A stretch of 64,000 nt of DNA, from contig CAKRGX010000003.1 in the NCBI GenBank assembly GCA_934338065.1, positions 62,001 through 126,000 of the forward strand, written 5' to 3'. The notes under the pieces were generated by a model. The model searched no databases. It was not told where the DNA came from and saw only the letters and a list, made by a program, of their open reading frames with translations. Every line of letters starts with the position of its first letter. The stretch's first letter is position 1. Position numbers and translations under genes: made by a program. The DNA is from an uncultured Eubacterium sp. Lineage in GTDB: Bacteria; Bacillota; Clostridia; Lachnospirales; Lachnospiraceae. Shown here one piece after another: positions 61,993 to 64,000 of this stretch.

Positions 61993-64000
61993 CTAGTTTG
62001 TGTGCCACTCCCAATCACGAATCTCTGGAAGATCCTGACCATATTCAGCAATATACTGCTTATGCTCAACCAGCTTGTCATTCATCTGCTGGATGAGGAA
62101 AGAACCTTTATTGCCAAGCTGTGGCAAATGCATGATAGCATCCTTAACCAGATCAAAACGGTCAATCTGGTTCTGAACACGCATATCAAATGGTGTTGTA
62201 ATCGTACCCTCTTCTAAGTAACCATGAACGGAAACATTCTTGTTTGCACGCTCATAAGTCAACTCATGGATCAATGTAGGATAACCATGGAATGCAAAGA
62301 TAACTGGTGTATCCTTAGTAAACAATGCATCGTATTCACGATCGGAAAGACCATGTGGATGCTTGCTGTCAGACTCTAATTTGAACAAGTCCACAACGTT
62401 GATAACACGGATCTTAAGTTCCGGCATAGCATCACGAAGGATGGTAACTGCTGCCAAAGTCTCAAGTGTAGGAGTATCACCACAGCAAGCCATAACAAGA
62501 TCTGGTTCTTCGTTCTGATCATTGGAAGCCCACTCCCAGACACTGATACCCTGTGTACAATGTTTAACAGCCTGCTCCATTGTCAGCCACTGTTTGCTTG
62601 GATGCTTAGAAGCAACGATAGCATTTACATAGTTCTTGCTCTTTACACAGTGATCGAAGCATGACAACAAGCAGTTAGCATCTGGTGGCAAGTACATACG
62701 AACCACGTCTGCCTTTTTGTTTGCCAAATGATCCAGGAATCCAGGATCCTGATGTGTAAATCCGTTATGATCCTGCTGCCATACATTGGATGTCAGGATA
62801 AAGTTCAAGGAAGCAATTGGCTGTCTCCAAGAAAGCTGATTTGTAACTTTCAACCATTTTGCATGCTGAGCTGCCATAGAGTCAACGACACGGATAAATG
62901 CTTCATAAGAAGCGAAGAAACCATGACGTCCTGTAAGCAGATAAGCCTCTAACCAAGCTTCACACATATGCTCGGAAAGCATACCATCCATAATACGTCC
63001 ATCCTGTGCAAGGCAATCATCGGTATCTAACATCTCTGCATTCCAAGAACGATTTTCTGCCTCAAATGCATGATACAAACGGTTTGACATGGATTCATCC
63101 GGTCCAAAGATACGGAAGTTCTTGCTTTCCTCATTTAATTTGAAGATATCACGAACGTAAGCACCTAACTCAATCATATCCTGCGCCTGCGTCTTACCAG
63201 GAACAACTTCTTTAACACCATAATCACGGAAATCAGGAAGACGAAGGTCTTTCAACAACAATCCGCCATTCGCATGTGGGTTAGCACCCATACGGGAATT
63301 GCCTTTAGGAGCCATCTCAACGATCTCAGCCTTAACACTTCCATCTTCGTTGAAAAGTTCTTCCGGTTTGTAGCTTAATAACCACTCTTTTAACTGCTCC
63401 AGATGCTCTGGCTTCTCCATTGACATCGGCACCTGATGTGCACGGAAAGAACCTTCAATCTGAAGTCCGTCTACTACTTTAGGACCTGTCCAGCCCTTTG
63501 GTGTACGAAGAACAATCATCGGCCATTTTGGTCTTGTAGCATCGTTATTCTCACGGGCATTTTTCTGAATTTCTTTAATCTTTTCAATACATGTATCCAT
63601 AGCTTCAGCCATCAGCTTATGCATCGTCATTGGGTCATCACCTTCTACAAAGTGTGGCTCCCATCCGCATCCCTTAAAGAAGCTCTCAACTTCCTCATGA
63701 GAAAGACGTGCAAATAATGTAGGATTGCTGATCTTATAGCCATTCATATGAAGGATTGGAAGAACCGCACCATCATTGATCGGATTAAGGAATTTGTTTG
63801 ACTGCCAGGATGTAGCAAGTGGTCCGGTCTCAGCCTCACCATCACCAACTACAGGTACAGCAATCAGATCAGGGTTATCGAATACAGCACCAAAAGCATG
63901 CGCTACAGAATAACCAAGCTCACCACCCTCATTAATAGAACCCGGAGTCTCCGGTGCACAGTGGCTTGGTACTCCGCATGGGAATGAGAACTGTTTGAAC
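61993..64000 (-). CDS. xfp: Phosphoketolase (Xfp), N-terminus beyond window
   Basis: ThDP enzyme splitting xylulose 5-P and/or fructose 6-P into acetyl-P plus a triose or tetrose phosphate. The frame is open to the right edge, so the internal ATG at 63747 is not the start: the upstream part encodes [14 protein letters not shown] and [14 protein letters not shown], the ThDP-binding block. Later blocks: [22 protein letters not shown], the catalytic Glu region [18 protein letters not shown]. The motif usually written SIHEGGELGY reads [10 protein letters not shown] here (Asn for the His that is catalytic in bifidobacterial enzymes). An abundant-protein style of codon use is apparent. Confidence 0.95.
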   Translation of the reverse strand, partial: FKQFSFPCGVPSHCAPETPGSINEGGELGYSVAHAFGAVFDNPDLIAVPVVGDGEAETGPLATSWQSNKFLNPINDGAVLPILHMNGYKISNPTLFARLSHEEVESFFKGCGWEPHFVEGDDPMTMHKLMAEAMDTCIEKIKEIQKNARENNDATRPKWPMIVLRTPKGWTGPKVVDGLQIEGSFRAHQVPMSMEKPEHLEQLKEWLLSYKPEELFNEDGSVKAEIVEMAPKGNSRMGANPHANGGLLLKDLRLPDFRDYGVKEVVPGKTQAQDMIELGAYVRDIFKLNEESKNFRIFGPDESMSNRLYHAFEAENRSWNAEMLDTDDCLAQDGRIMDGMLSEHMCEAWLEAYLLTGRHGFFASYEAFIRVVDSMAAQHAKWLKVTNQLSWRQPIASLNFILTSNVWQQDHNGFTHQDPGFLDHLANKKADVVRMYLPPDANCLLSCFDHCVKSKNYVNAIVASKHPSKQWLTMEQAVKHCTQGISVWEWASNDQNEEPDLVMACCGDTPTLETLAAVTILRDAMPELKIRVINVVDLFKLESDSKHPHGLSDREYDALFTKDTPVIFAFHGYPTLIHELTYERANKNVSVHGYLEEGTITTPFDMRVQNQIDRFDLVKDAIMHLPQLGNKGSFLIQQMNDKLVEHKQYIAEYGQDLPEIRDWEWHTN

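Noticed and set aside
61993..63747. Phosphoketolase starting at ATG 63747
   Set aside because: The same frame continues to the right edge and encodes the ThDP-binding motif, so 63747 is internal.
1..64000. CRISPR arrays, insertion sequences, prophage or integrase genes
   Set aside because: No regularly spaced direct repeats, transposase or integrase motifs, or phage structural genes were seen on either strand.

Overview
The window reads as a chromosomal segment of a spore-forming, low-to-mid GC Gram-positive gut anaerobe, most likely a member of Lachnospiraceae (Clostridia). Reasons: a small acid-soluble spore protein gene, strong AGGAGG-type ribosome binding sites with sigma-A promoters (TTGACA-17-TATAAT type), a type II fatty-acid cluster of clostridial layout, CarD-like and RecU proteins, an HrcA/CIRCE site, a phosphoketolase, and protein sequences of lachnospiral flavour throughout. 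No rRNA, CRISPR array, prophage or insertion sequence was seen. One tRNA (Thr, CGT) is present.

Layout. 1-3.4 kb: start of a type IIA topoisomerase B subunit, then divergent purC-lysA. 3.5-7.3 kb: two secreted proteins, one with MBG-like repeats plus FN3, one Ig-like plus NlpC/P60. 7.4-11.6 kb: serS, a sensor-less methyl-accepting protein, a small acidic lipoprotein, a HAD phosphatase. 11.6-16.6 kb: three tandem paralogous arylsulfate sulfotransferases (ASST), divergent from proS. 18.5-23.7 kb: carD-like gene and the acpP-fabD-fabG-fabF-fabZ operon. 23.9-29.6 kb: tRNA-Thr, htpG with CIRCE, a GlgX-like protein that has lost all three catalytic carboxylates, a phosphoribosyltransferase. 29.6-33.8 kb: pepD and an ABC exporter set among three decayed genes (pstB, an isoprenylcysteine methyltransferase-like gene, a histidine kinase). 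34-38.5 kb: purine salvage (xpt, permease), a GH43 enzyme and an AraC regulator. 38.8-47.9 kb: spore protein, then a long leftward run RND pump-murI-M23 peptidase-vanZ-like-membrane protein-rluA-DJ-1-recU. 48-53.2 kb: a CdaR/PucR-type regulator followed by ftsE-ftsX-PcsB/EnvC-like hydrolase-ctpA, a cell-division peptidoglycan hydrolase module. 53.3-57.5 kb: msmX-like ATPase, YitT, TagA/WecG-type glycosyltransferase, LCP-like/LytR_C protein. 57.6-64 kb: a YmfI-type reductase, iscS-iscU-mnmA (sulfur relay to tRNA), trmO, and the C-terminal part of phosphoketolase.

The strongest candidates for follow-up are the ASST triplet with its palindrome-rich control region, the GlgX-like pseudoenzyme, the RND pump carrying a roughly 280-residue coiled-coil insertion, and the regulator-headed ftsEX-hydrolase-protease operon. 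All functional assignments are from reading sequence motifs by eye; no database search was possible.
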